Virus record (IMG/VR): IMGVR_UViG_3300006641_000247
Span: 1 to 20,161 of that record
DNA from: a virus
Length of the DNA: 20,161 nucleotides
Strand: one strand, 5' to 3'
In this document: positions 8,301 through 15,630 of the stretch, piece by piece
Numbering within the stretch: position 1 is the stretch's first letter
Layout of the letters: every line of letters starts with the position of its first letter
Notes under the pieces: model-generated
Seen by the model: the letters and a program-made list of their open reading frames with translations, nothing else
Databases searched by the model: none
What the model was told of the DNA's origin: nothing
Position numbers and translations under genes: made by a program

Positions 8301-9319
8301 ACATTGGCGGCACCGCAAAGTTTTCAGGCAACAACACTTCACTTGGGCAAAACACAACCGTATGGGTTGAAGGTTCTGTAACGACTTCCACAAGTCTTTT
8401 GGTTCAGAACTCATACCCCAGTGGGTATTGCATACAAGCCAATCACCTTGGGTCATCTTCATCAGGCAATCAAGGTTCAGGAATTTATGCTTACGGTGCT
8501 GTCTATGGAATAACCGGATCGACCTCAACTTCTGCTGTCGGTCAAGCGGGTGTTGATGGTTACTCTTATTACGGCAAAGGTGTATACGGCAATTCCTTTT
8601 CGGGTTGGGGTGGCTATTTTGAGTGCAACACCTTGGCGCAAGGCTTGTACGCAAGCGGCATTCAACTACCTCAATCGGGCGAACTTCGATGGAGAACTAC
8701 GGGCGGCGGTATTGGTGCGTATGCCTACACAGATGGCAATGATGCGCTTTATTTAGTTTCAGGCGCTTCGGGATCGGGCAATCCTAAAGCCGTGCTTTTT
8801 GGCACCAAAGGAACCGGACGCGCTCGGGTAGAAGATGTATTCCTTCGGCCTGAGGTAGATAACTCAATGACCTTGGGCGCGGCGTCTTTTCGATTCGTGG
8901 ATGTGTACGCGGTCAGTGGCTCAGTCAATACCTCGGACGAACGGGAAAAGAACATCCTTGGTGACAACCCTCTTGGGTTGAACTTCATCAACAAGCTGCA
9001 AACCATCCAATACAAGTGGAAGGTGGCGCAGGCTGCGGTCAAGGAAAACGTCTATGACGATGAAGGCAACTTGACGGGCGAACGCGAAATACAACCGGCT
9101 CGGGAGGGCGTGCGTACTTTCCACGGATTGAGTGCTCAACAAGTCAAGGCGACCTTAGATCAGCTTGGCGTGGATAGCTTTGCGGGATGGGTCTTGGCAG
9201 ACAAAGACGACCCAAACAGTCTTCAGGGTTTGCGCTATGGCGAATTCATTGCCCCACTGATCAAAGCAATCCAAGAACTTTCACAAGAAGTTGCTGACTT
9301 AAAGGCAAAGCTACCCTAA
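5387..9319 (+). CDS. gpJ-like tail tip / central fibre protein with C-terminal S74 intramolecular chaperone
   Basis: A 1310-residue tip protein. A hydrophobic segment at residues about 5-33 leads to the J-type region (PIPIVYGDAWLGG near residue 62; hub-like strands to about 482, including AGDVISITNSDYGW). This is followed by a fibronectin-like part (about 500-610), two related beta domains (616-696 and 720-795) split by a collagen-like GPT run (703-718), a long Gly/Ser/Thr shaft, and a peptidase S74 domain from about 1170. The S74 motif SDEREK places the catalytic Ser at 1183 and Lys at 1188, so autocleavage before Ser1183 would free a 128-residue chaperone ending in a heptad-rich helix. AAGGA lies 8 nt upstream of the ATG, inside the previous gene. 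The role in host recognition and DNA release is inferred from the family. Confidence 0.9.
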   Translation: MVGTMIAAAIVGATTGIAYYATAFAINYALSYVVTRTFGANKAPNQVDPGSRQQIPPSANNPIPIVYGDAWLGGTFVDAVLSTDNKTMYYVLAISNISPDGQFTYDRTQFYYGDRLVTFDGTDPTKVVSLTDGAGNVDTKISGNLYINLYTSNAAGTIINVTGSAPSVVMGGSDITPSLRWPSTPTRQMNGLAFAIVKLTYNSEAGTTGLQPLTFKVSHYLKSAGAARPGDVLEDYLKSDVYGCAVPIGNINTTACAALNTYSDQLITYIPYTGGSTTQARYRINGVLNTGENVLSNIDRILTACDSWLAYQETTGQWMPVINKAESSSFSFNDSNIIGELRVSISDITQSINQVEATFPWKGNKDQPNLIFLETPSVLMYANEPANKATVTFDLINDSVQAQYIANRMLEQAREDLIVTFSTAYPGIQVDAGDVISITNSDYGWTNKLFRAIKVSETTLPDGNLGAQIECTEYNADVYDDQNITQFTPSPNSGLSSAYFFSALAAPTVSDQLPSAAVPSFSVTCNVPSSGRVTSITLFYTTSATPSASDWKVWGTEYSANSQTFAPSLAFKFTNVSLPAATYYFAFKVANDVATSQLSTVSSAFVWAPVSPSGVKTAIAYLYQWALTQPGNPSGTSTFTWATATNSGYTGGNGWQTIIPANPGTAGFSLWVAAKEVSEPGAVLTTTISWTSGFSVYAQSTNGATGPTGPTGPTGPTGNKTAKASVYQWAATIPAGPTGTSTYTWSSGTFTPNPAGWSSSITTSPSAGFTLWEASVSLIDVGTATTTTINWTTASIIAAGYAGNTGPTGSAGSSARICFARVPSNPSPVAGNITTTGSASFPSSAQSLATWGFAATWGASDPNPSSTDSLYQSDGIYDPTTGNTVWSTPYISSLKVGTLSAITVNTGALTVQNTLTVSNTGNIQGGQTDYNTGTGFFLGYSGGAYKFSIGSSSASLLWDGSALNLTGASNLNIGGTAKFSGNNTSLGQNTTVWVEGSVTTSTSLLVQNSYPSGYCIQANHLGSSSSGNQGSGIYAYGAVYGITGSTSTSAVGQAGVDGYSYYGKGVYGNSFSGWGGYFECNTLAQGLYASGIQLPQSGELRWRTTGGGIGAYAYTDGNDALYLVSGASGSGNPKAVLFGTKGTGRARVEDVFLRPEVDNSMTLGAASFRFVDVYAVSGSVNTSDEREKNILGDNPLGLNFINKLQTIQYKWKVAQAAVKENVYDDEGNLTGEREIQPAREGVRTFHGLSAQQVKATLDQLGVDSFAGWVLADKDDPNSLQGLRYGEFIAPLIKAIQELSQEVADLKAKLP
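7229..7775 (+). repeat. Two related beta domains in the tail-tip protein
   Basis: Residues 616-696 and 720-795 of the J-like protein align by eye: KTA..YQWA...P.G.GTST(F/Y)TW, then GW, then AGF(S/T)LW(V/E)A, then TTTI(S/N)WT. The repeat period is about 104 residues. The DNA copies differ at many bases, so this is an old duplication. The domains resemble small beta-sandwich shaft or carbohydrate-binding modules, but the type is not identified. Confidence 0.75.
7493..7540 (+). repeat. Collagen-like Gly-X-Y run in the tail-tip protein
   Basis: Residues 703-718 read GAT followed by four GPT triplets and a final G. Such runs form short triple helices and act as rigid trimeric linkers in phage fibres. 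Shorter fragments (AGNTGPTGSAGS) recur around residue 800. The codons alternate (CCG/CCA, GGC/GGG), so the run is not a pure DNA microsatellite. Confidence 0.85.
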
Positions 9320-9431
9320 AATTTGGCAAGACAAGACACACTTCGTAGCCCTGCGAGTCAGCGGGGAGCGTCACAACCCGAGTTAGGGGAAACCATGAGT
9401 GTCAATGCGCTTCCCCGCGTAGGGAAGCAAA
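9320..9431 (+). promoter_or_regulatory. Structured leader before the fibre module (only gap of the late operon)
   Basis: This 112-nt stretch is the only plus-strand gap longer than about 15 nt between genes before 17523. It holds alternating C- and G-tracts. CCCTGC (9349-9354) pairs with GCGGGG (9361-9366). CCC (9377-9379) can pair with GGG (9386-9388). GGGGAA (9386-9391) can pair with TTCCCC (9411-9416), and GCTTCCC (9409-9415) pairs with GGGAAGC (9422-9428). The last two pairings exclude each other. No convincing -35/-10 pair is present and no U-tract follows a stem, so a translational switch fits better than a promoter or terminator. I do not recognise a known riboswitch class. Confidence 0.5.
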
Positions 9432-9448
9432 ATGCCCAAGTTCAATAA
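9395..9448 (+). CDS. Candidate 17-codon leader peptide
   Basis: ATG 9395 follows a strong ribosome binding site (AGGGGA at 9385-9390) with 4-5 nt spacing and opens 17 codons (MSVNALPRVGKQNAQVQ) ending at TAA 9446-9448. It overlaps the first 17 nt of the fibre-adaptor gene in another frame. Its translation would sweep through the stem at 9409-9428 that covers the adaptor's ribosome binding site. It may act only by being translated, not as a peptide. The alternative is chance: short ORFs with a good SD do occur. Confidence 0.4.
   Translation: MSVNALPRVGKQNAQVQ
9409..9428 (+). promoter_or_regulatory. Stem-loop sequestering the ribosome binding site of the fibre adaptor gene
   Basis: GCTTCCC (9409-9415) and GGGAAGC (9422-9428) form a perfect 7-bp stem with a six-base loop. 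The 3' arm contains the only SD-like sequence (AGGGAAG) for ATG 9432, so the folded form should block initiation. The same TTCCCC can instead pair with GGGGAA at 9386-9391, which would free the adaptor site and mask the leader ORF site. Confidence 0.55.
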
Positions 9449-9914
9449 GAACGTCATCACCCAAGTCAGCGGGTTTGACAACGCCCTTCTGTCGGGTGAG
9501 TTGGTTTGGAACCAAAAGACTTATTGGAACCTTCAGCTTAAAAATTGCGGCACTATCGTTGATCTGACGGGTGCCACAATTGCTGCGTCTATCGTTCGAC
9601 GAACGGTGACCAACCTGATAGACACCCGCAACGGGCTGTCTTTTGATGTGGGGGACTACACCCCAACGCCAACGCCGGTCAACCTGACGATCACCAATTT
9701 CGTCCCGGCTAACGGCTCGTTCACGCTTGTGATTGATGACTCTACTTGGAGTCTGATCAACAGCGATCCTGAACTGTCAATCAACGCCAACGACCCCGTG
9801 GCCTTCACGGGTCGCATCAAGATTTCCATTCCGGTGCAAGGAACAAACCCGGCTCAGGATTGGGTCATCTTCCTTTTCTTCCTCGTGCGCTCCGATGGAG
9901 TGATTAAGGTCTGA
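9432..9914 (+). CDS. BppU N-domain-like fibre adaptor / baseplate protein (putative)
   Basis: A 160-residue beta-rich protein. The segment VDLTGATIAASIVRR (about residues 44-58), followed by strands to SFTLVIDDSTWSLI and a final DWVIFLFFLVRSDG strand, follows the pattern of the BppU N-terminal immunoglobulin-like domain (D-LTGATV-x-x-x-I-R). In lactococcal phages that domain anchors receptor-binding proteins to the distal tail. Here it is the first gene after the J-like protein and is followed 2 nt later by the large fibre, which supports an adaptor role. Start ATG 9432 is preceded by AGGGAAG, which lies in a stem. The fold call is by pattern only; it could be another minor tail beta-sandwich. 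Confidence 0.62.
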   Translation: MPKFNKNVITQVSGFDNALLSGELVWNQKTYWNLQLKNCGTIVDLTGATIAASIVRRTVTNLIDTRNGLSFDVGDYTPTPTPVNLTITNFVPANGSFTLVIDDSTWSLINSDPELSINANDPVAFTGRIKISIPVQGTNPAQDWVIFLFFLVRSDGVIKV

Positions 9915-9916
9915 TC

Positions 9917-12900
9917 ATGCAAGTCTTCGTCGAGAATCCCAATACCATCGTCATTGATGTCGATCAGGGCCGTCAGGGTCGCGGCATTTCAAACATCACT
10001 TACACCGAGGTAAGCGGGCAATACTTCCTCATCGTCACCTACACCGATGGAACCACCGAAACGCTCGGGCCTTTGGTGGTCACGGGCGGCGCGGCTTTCC
10101 TGTTGGGTGGCACGACCGGCGCACTTCCCTATCAAAGCGCACCAAATACCACGACCTTCCTGCCCATCGGCACGGCCAATCAGGTTGTCGTTGCGGGCGC
10201 TTCTGCCCCTCAGTACACCTCAAACCTCACCGGCCTGACGGTCAATAACACGCCTGTCGGCAACACTACGCCTTCGACGGGCGCGTTTACCAATTTGTCG
10301 GCCTCGGGCACGTTTGCCCTGACCGGCGACCAAGTTCAGATTTCCGAAGGCGGCACCGGGCAGACCACGGCCAATGCAGCTTTCAACGCTCTTGCTCCCT
10401 CACAGACCGGCAACGCAGGCAAGTACCTCAAGACGGACGGTACGAATTCCGCGTGGGATCAACTTGACATCTCGACTGCCGACATCACCGGCACGCTTCC
10501 GATTGCTAATGGCGGCACGGGGGCAACGACCGCATCGGGCGCACGGGCTAACCTGAGTGCTGCGGTTCTTGGCACAAACAACGACATCACTTCGATGACC
10601 GGGGTGACGGGCGGCATTAGCTCGCCTGACTTCGTGCAGTTCGACACGACCGCTGCTGCAACTAACGCAGTTGGCAAAGTCTATTGGGACGCAGCGCAAG
10701 GCACGCTTGATGTTGGCCTGCTTGGTGGCAACGTCGTCACGCGCATCGGTCAAACCCTTGTGGCGTTTGTAACCAACGCCGAAGCTGTCACCATTACTAA
10801 GGGTCAGGTGGTCTATCTGTTCGGCGCTCAAGGCGACCGGGCAACCGTCAAACTTGCCTACAACACCTCTGACGCGACTTCTGCCAAGACGTTTGGCGTG
10901 GTGGCTGAGAACATCGGGCCTAACCAAACCGGCTTCGTGATGTGTCAGGGTGTCCTAGAAGGATTGAACCTCGGCGCATTTACCGCAGGCAACACCCTGT
11001 ACCTCGGCGCTACTCCCGGCTCACTCACGGCCACAAAGCCTGCCGCACCGAATCACCTTGTGTATGTTGGTCTTGTCGAGCGTGCGAACCCCGGTAATGG
11101 ACAGCTCTACGTCAAGGTGCAGAACGGCTATGAGCTAAACGAAATCCACGACGTACAGATCATCACGCCGCAAAACGGACAGACGCTGATCTATGACGCG
11201 ACTACCTCGCTTTGGAAGAATGCCAACCTGACCGCAGGATCGGGCATCAGCGTCACGAACGGCGCTGCGTCGATCACCGTGTCCAACACGGGCGTTTTGT
11301 CGTTTAGTGCAGGCACGACCGGCCTGACGCCTGCCACCTCGACTACGGGCGCAGTGACCCTTGGCGGCACGCTGAATGTGGCTCACGGCGGAACAGGGGC
11401 TACGACTGCTTCGGGCGCTCGGACTAACCTCGGGTTGGGAACGATCTCAATTCAAGACGCCAACAATGTTTCAATCACCGGCGGCACGATCACGGGTATC
11501 ACCGACCTTGCCGTGGCCGATGGCGGCACAGGTGCGTCCAATGCTCCCGATGCTCGGACTAACTTGGGCGCTGCGGCATCTGCCACAACGATTACCGCAG
11601 GCACCGGATTGACGGGCGGTGGCGATCTGTCTGCCAACCGCACCATCTCTATCGCCAACACCACGGTTACCTCGGGTTCCTACGGCTCGGCTTCCGATAC
11701 CCTGACGGCCACCGTCAATCAACAAGGCCAACTGACGGCGCTCGCCTCGACGCCGATTGCGATTGCCAACACCCAAGTTTCGGGCCTTGGCACGCTTTCG
11801 ACGCAGAACGCCAATTCGGTCGCCATCACGGGTGGTTCGATCAACAACACGACCGTGGGTGCTGCGACCCCCTCGACGGGCGCATTCACCTCGGTGGCCA
11901 TGACCTCGGGCACGGTCACCACGACCCCCGCAAGCGCAACCGACATCGCAAATAAGCAATACGTCGACACGCTGATTTCGAGTGGCATCACCTACCACGC
12001 CCCGGTCAAATATGAGGTGCCCAACAGCACGGGCAACCTCAACGCGACCTACAACAATGGAACCGCCGGTGTCGGCGCGACGCTGACGAACGCAGGCACG
12101 CTTGCAGCATTCACGCCCGATGGGGTGGTGGCGCAGGCGGGTGACCGCATCCTGATCTACAACCAAACCAATGCGTTTGAGAACGGCGTCTACGTTGTCA
12201 CCACGGTTGGAAGCGGCTCGGTTGCATGGGTGCTGACTCGCGCTTCTGATGCAGATACTTACGCGCTCAAGAGTCCAAACAGTCTTGGCGAGGGTGATGC
12301 CTTCTTCATCCAAAGCGGAAACACGGGCGCGGGCGAAACCTACGTCTGCAACACGCAAGGCACGATCACGTTCGGCACCACCCCGATCACCTTCGTGCAA
12401 GTCTCTGCCGCACAGGTCTACAGCGCAGGCACGGGCCTGACGCTCTCGGGTACGCAGTTCTCAATCACCAACACCGCAGTCACGCCCAACAGCTACGGCT
12501 CTGCTTCCGACACGCTTACTGCGACCGTTAACGCACAGGGTCAACTGACTGCGCTCGCGGCCACGCCGATTGCCATTGCGAATACGCAAGTGTCCGGCCT
12601 TGGAACGATGTCCACCCAAAACGCGACGAACGTGGCGATCACGGGCGGATCAATTACCGGCATCAATGATCTTGCGGTTGCTGACGGTGGCACGGGCGCG
12701 TCTGACGCCTCGACCGCACGCACGAACCTTGGTGCTGCGGCTTCAGCCACGACCATCAGCGCGGGTACAGGTCTGTCGGGTGGCGGCGACTTGTCGGCCA
12801 ATCGGACTATCTCGCTTGCCAACACCACGGTTACTGCTGCGTCTTACGGCTCGGCATCGTCGGTCGGCACGTTTACGGTCAACGCTCAAGGCCAACTGAC

Positions 12901-15133
12901 TGCGGCATCTTCCACGCCTATCGCCATCGCCAACACTCAGGTGTCGGGGTTGGGCACGATGTCCACCCAAAACGCCAACAGCGTTGCGATCACGGGCGGC
13001 AGCGTTGACGGCACGACTATCGGCGGCACGACTCGCGCAGCGGGATCGTTCACCACGTTGACGCTCACAAATGCTCTTGGCATTGCCAACGGGGGCACGG
13101 GGCAAACGACTGCCAACGCAGCATTCAACGCCCTTGCGCCTTCTCAGACGGGCAATGCCGGGAAGTATCTGACCACTGACGGCACGAATACTTCGTGGGC
13201 AACGAACCCGCTAGGCACGGTGACTTCGGTTGATGTGTCGGGCGGCACCACGGGCCTGACCACTAGCGGCGGGCCGATCACCTCTAGCGGCACCATCACC
13301 CTCGGGGGCACGCTTGCCACCACGAACGGCGGCACGGGCCTGACCTCTTTCACAGCCAACGGTATTGTCTATGCCTCATCCACGAGTGCGCTGACCACGG
13401 GGAGTGCGCTGACGTTTGATGGGACGACGCTGAACACCAAAGGTCAGTTTAGGGTCACCGACAGCACGAACGCCGCCAATTACCTTCTGTTTGGTTCTGG
13501 GGCAAACGCGCCTCGTGGTGGAAATTCCATTACCGCGCAAACATCAACATTTGTGTTTGGTACGGAGACAGATAACCCAAACATCTTCATCGTCAACGGC
13601 ACCGAACAAATGCGCCTGACTAGCAGCCTGCTGTCAGTCGTACCCGGCGCAACGATTCAAGGACTCACCGTAGGCCGTGGCGCGGGTGCTGTGGCTACCA
13701 ACACTGCGGTGGGTGCGAGTGCGTTGGCGGCGAATACAACGGGCGAGCGTATTACAGCGGTCGGCAATAACGCTCTCTTGTCAAATACCACAGGCAACTA
13801 TGCTGTTGCTGTCGGTTGGGAGGCGCTTCGTTCGAACACGATAGGCGATAGAAACCACGCGTTTGGCTACGCCAGTATGTATACCAATACAACTGGTAAC
13901 TACAACACTGCTGTCGGTTATGGGGGGCTTTACGCCAACACGACTGGCGGCAATAACAGTGCCATTGGTTATAGCGTGCTAGGAGCCAACACTACCGGCT
14001 CTAACAATACCGCTGTTGGAACCGACTCCCTCTACTTCAACACCACCGCTTCAAACAATACTGCTGTTGGTTATCAGGCGGGGTATAGCAATACGACGGG
14101 TACAACAAGCGTATTTTTGGGTCGGCAAGCGGGTTACTCCAACACTACAGGCGCAAACACTCTGATTGGCGATCAGGCAGGCTATTTCATTACCACTGGT
14201 ACAGGTAATGTAGGTGTTGGCCGATATGTTTTGAATGCAATTAGTGGAACAAATACTGGCAACTATAATGTTGCGGTTGGTGACAATGCACTTAGTTCCA
14301 ACACCACCGGCAGTAGCAACGTCGCAATTGGTCACGCGGCCCTCTACTCCAACACCACCGCCTCTAACAACACTGCTGTAGGGTATCAGGCGGGGTATGG
14401 CAATACGACGGGGGCCGACAACACATTCCTTGGTCAACTCGCAGGCTATGGCGTAACCACGGGCAGTAGAAACACGCTCGTAGGTTTCTACACCGGGTCG
14501 CAAATGACCACGGGAACTTTCAACACCTTCATCGGAACGCAGGCGGGTCAGGCGGTCACTACTGGTGGCAAGAACACCATCCTCGGCACTTACTCCGGCA
14601 ACCAAGGTGGCCTCGACATCCGCACGGCAAACAACTACATCGTGCTGTCGGATGGAGATGGGAATCCGCTTATCTCCACAAATGCTTCGCGCTCTGTTGC
14701 GCTGAATGGGGCTGTGCCGCAGACCGGCACCGGCATCACCTTCCCCGCCACCCAATCCGCATCCTCTGACGCGAATACGTTGGATGACTATGAGGAGGGG
14801 ACTTGGACACCCGGATCATCTGCGGTAACAGTGACCGTAAATGAGGCGAGGTATACAAAAATTGGTCGTTTTGTTCATGCTTACGCTTATGTTGAAATCA
14901 ATAACACAAGTGGTGGCACATTAAGCGGCCTCGCATGGACTGGTCTTCCGTTTAATTCGCTTGGCTACGGCCCTGCAACTCGCTATTACAAAGCGGGAAC
15001 CGGGAGCACAAACACTCAGATTTGGGGCGGCGATAGTTACACCGAATCTGGCTCAACTCAAATCATTGACAACAACGATGTTGGCTCAGGGATTAGCCAA
15101 ATCATGATTTCTGCAACTTACTTCGCATCTTAA
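9917..15133 (+). CDS. Large modular tail fibre / receptor-binding protein with YadA-like repeats
   Basis: A 1738-residue fibre. An N-terminal attachment region (about 1-60) precedes a shaft made of tail-fibre repeats of the GGTGATTA-x-x-AR-x-NLG kind (about residues 145-560). A fibre domain found in many phages starts with DIANKQYVD at 676 and runs to about 835 (AGDRILIYNQTNAFENGVYVV within it). Near-copies of the shaft module follow to about 1090. A switch to 18 units of 17-18 residues (A-V-G-x-x-A-L-x-x-N-T-T-G pattern) begins at residue 1262 and ends near 1565. The C-terminal domain starts with TLDDYEEGTWTP (1621-1632), a common receptor-domain opening in phage fibres. Unlike the J-like protein, no S74 motif is present. 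AAGGT precedes ATG 9917. Confidence 0.9.
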   Translation: MQVFVENPNTIVIDVDQGRQGRGISNITYTEVSGQYFLIVTYTDGTTETLGPLVVTGGAAFLLGGTTGALPYQSAPNTTTFLPIGTANQVVVAGASAPQYTSNLTGLTVNNTPVGNTTPSTGAFTNLSASGTFALTGDQVQISEGGTGQTTANAAFNALAPSQTGNAGKYLKTDGTNSAWDQLDISTADITGTLPIANGGTGATTASGARANLSAAVLGTNNDITSMTGVTGGISSPDFVQFDTTAAATNAVGKVYWDAAQGTLDVGLLGGNVVTRIGQTLVAFVTNAEAVTITKGQVVYLFGAQGDRATVKLAYNTSDATSAKTFGVVAENIGPNQTGFVMCQGVLEGLNLGAFTAGNTLYLGATPGSLTATKPAAPNHLVYVGLVERANPGNGQLYVKVQNGYELNEIHDVQIITPQNGQTLIYDATTSLWKNANLTAGSGISVTNGAASITVSNTGVLSFSAGTTGLTPATSTTGAVTLGGTLNVAHGGTGATTASGARTNLGLGTISIQDANNVSITGGTITGITDLAVADGGTGASNAPDARTNLGAAASATTITAGTGLTGGGDLSANRTISIANTTVTSGSYGSASDTLTATVNQQGQLTALASTPIAIANTQVSGLGTLSTQNANSVAITGGSINNTTVGAATPSTGAFTSVAMTSGTVTTTPASATDIANKQYVDTLISSGITYHAPVKYEVPNSTGNLNATYNNGTAGVGATLTNAGTLAAFTPDGVVAQAGDRILIYNQTNAFENGVYVVTTVGSGSVAWVLTRASDADTYALKSPNSLGEGDAFFIQSGNTGAGETYVCNTQGTITFGTTPITFVQVSAAQVYSAGTGLTLSGTQFSITNTAVTPNSYGSASDTLTATVNAQGQLTALAATPIAIANTQVSGLGTMSTQNATNVAITGGSITGINDLAVADGGTGASDASTARTNLGAAASATTISAGTGLSGGGDLSANRTISLANTTVTAASYGSASSVGTFTVNAQGQLTAASSTPIAIANTQVSGLGTMSTQNANSVAITGGSVDGTTIGGTTRAAGSFTTLTLTNALGIANGGTGQTTANAAFNALAPSQTGNAGKYLTTDGTNTSWATNPLGTVTSVDVSGGTTGLTTSGGPITSSGTITLGGTLATTNGGTGLTSFTANGIVYASSTSALTTGSALTFDGTTLNTKGQFRVTDSTNAANYLLFGSGANAPRGGNSITAQTSTFVFGTETDNPNIFIVNGTEQMRLTSSLLSVVPGATIQGLTVGRGAGAVATNTAVGASALAANTTGERITAVGNNALLSNTTGNYAVAVGWEALRSNTIGDRNHAFGYASMYTNTTGNYNTAVGYGGLYANTTGGNNSAIGYSVLGANTTGSNNTAVGTDSLYFNTTASNNTAVGYQAGYSNTTGTTSVFLGRQAGYSNTTGANTLIGDQAGYFITTGTGNVGVGRYVLNAISGTNTGNYNVAVGDNALSSNTTGSSNVAIGHAALYSNTTASNNTAVGYQAGYGNTTGADNTFLGQLAGYGVTTGSRNTLVGFYTGSQMTTGTFNTFIGTQAGQAVTTGGKNTILGTYSGNQGGLDIRTANNYIVLSDGDGNPLISTNASRSVALNGAVPQTGTGITFPATQSASSDANTLDDYEEGTWTPGSSAVTVTVNEARYTKIGRFVHAYAYVEINNTSGGTLSGLAWTGLPFNSLGYGPATRYYKAGTGSTNTQIWGGDSYTESGSTQIIDNNDVGSGISQIMISATYFAS
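10349..13190 (+). repeat. Internal shaft modules of the tail fibre
   Basis: Long modules recur in the fibre: about 11482-11847, 12466-12653 (partial) and 12648-13008, each running through ADGGTGAS, ARTNLGAAASATTI, GGGDLSANRTIS, SYGSAS, TVN-x-QGQLTA and PIAIANTQVSGLGT. A second module (GGTGQTTANAAFNALAPSQT, then GNAGKYL-x-TDGTN) occurs at 10349-10446 and 13089-13190. The proteins are almost identical, while synonymous positions differ widely (8 of 30 bases across LGAAASATTI between copies one and three). Confidence 0.88.
13700..14640 (+). repeat. YadA-head-like repeat array (18 units) in the tail fibre
   Basis: Residues 1262 to about 1565 contain 18 consecutive units of 17-18 residues with a (A/V)-(V/I/F)-G-x-x-(A/S)-(L/G)-x-x-N-T-T-G-x-x-N core. 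The second half of the array shifts toward a GYQAGY variant. Such units form left-handed beta rolls in trimeric adhesins of bacteria and occur in some phage fibres. Copies differ in sequence and codons, so this is not a simple tandem DNA repeat. Confidence 0.85.
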
Positions 15134-15145
15134 AAGGAAATTATC

Positions 15146-15406
15146 ATGGCTAAATTTGAAGAAAAAACCTACATCTCTCAATTCGACATCCAACCCAACG
15201 GGTGCATTGGGGTTCGCAAGACCACCGATGTCCTGAAGGATGGCACCGTCATTTCGTCAACCTACTGGCGTTGCGTCCTCGCGCCCAACGACCCGCAGGC
15301 ATCCACGGTGCTGAATGAGGCTTACTACCTCAACATCGCCAACTACGCTTGGAGCCAACCGTCGCCCCAACCGTATGACCCGAATCCCCCAACCCCCGGA
15401 GTTTGA
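15146..15406 (+). CDS. Small conserved-looking protein after the tail fibre, function unknown
   Basis: An 86-residue protein with a strong ribosome binding site (AAAGGAAA, 8 nt before ATG). The sequence has a beta-hairpin-like front (TYISQFDIQPNGCIGVRKTT) followed by STYWRCVLAPND and a Pro/Tyr/Gln-rich C-terminus (SPQPYDPNPPTPG). No membrane segment or known motif is visible. Its position directly behind the long fibre, 12 nt after the stop, is where fibre assembly chaperones or small virion proteins are often found, so such a role is possible but not shown. The stop overlaps the TTG/AAC/ATG region of the next gene without gap. Confidence 0.7.
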   Translation: MAKFEEKTYISQFDIQPNGCIGVRKTTDVLKDGTVISSTYWRCVLAPNDPQASTVLNEAYYLNIANYAWSQPSPQPYDPNPPTPGV

Positions 15407-15408
15407 AC

Positions 15409-15630
15409 ATGACTGAAACCCCAACCGCTGAAGAAATCGCACGCCACTACAGCGCCGCGATGGACAGCGTGAACCTGCTGAACGCCGGTAAGTCCGAAGG
15501 CATGGACGATGCTGAATGGGCGGATTGCGTCAAGCGCAACGTCGAGCATTTGAAGATTATGGTCGCCAAAGACTTCATGCAAGACCAAGACCTTGATCCC
15601 CTGAACGCAGCCATTTCCGCTAACGAATAA
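15409..15630 (+). CDS. Small acidic phage protein of unknown function
   Basis: A 73-residue acidic protein. I choose ATG 15409 over TTG 15403, because the ATG has a GGAG box 7-8 nt upstream and lies just after the previous stop. Notable is the MDDAEWADCVKRNVEHLKIM segment (about residues 31-50) followed by VAKDFMQDQDLDPL, a pattern I have seen in small proteins behind phage tail genes, where it has no assigned function. It is helical, soluble and has a single Cys. It could be a late regulator or a chaperone. Only the gene call is confident, not the role. Confidence 0.7.
   Translation: MTETPTAEEIARHYSAAMDSVNLLNAGKSEGMDDAEWADCVKRNVEHLKIMVAKDFMQDQDLDPLNAAISANE

Noticed and set aside
9323-9351. 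TTGGCA as a -35 box in the gap before the fibre adaptor
   Set aside because: No -10-like hexamer lies 16-18 nt downstream, so no promoter is claimed.
11471-12400. Long minus-strand open frame of 309 codons inside the fibre gene
   Set aside because: It is antisense to clear fibre repeats, highly Arg/Gly/Ala-rich with no domain, and is explained by the GC-rich wobble bases of the fibre codons.
14051-14755. Minus-strand open frame of 234 codons opposite the YadA-like repeats
   Set aside because: It is a mirror of the repeat units in the sense strand, with no SD and no motif.
13700-15133. Diversity-generating retroelement target in the fibre end
   Set aside because: No reverse transcriptase, template repeat or adenine-rich variable C-lectin end is visible; divergence among units is ordinary.
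15403-15408. TTG 15403 and GTG 15802 or 16023 as starts of the small genes
   Set aside because: In each case an ATG two codons or one codon later overlaps the previous stop in the usual phage style and fits the ribosome binding site better.
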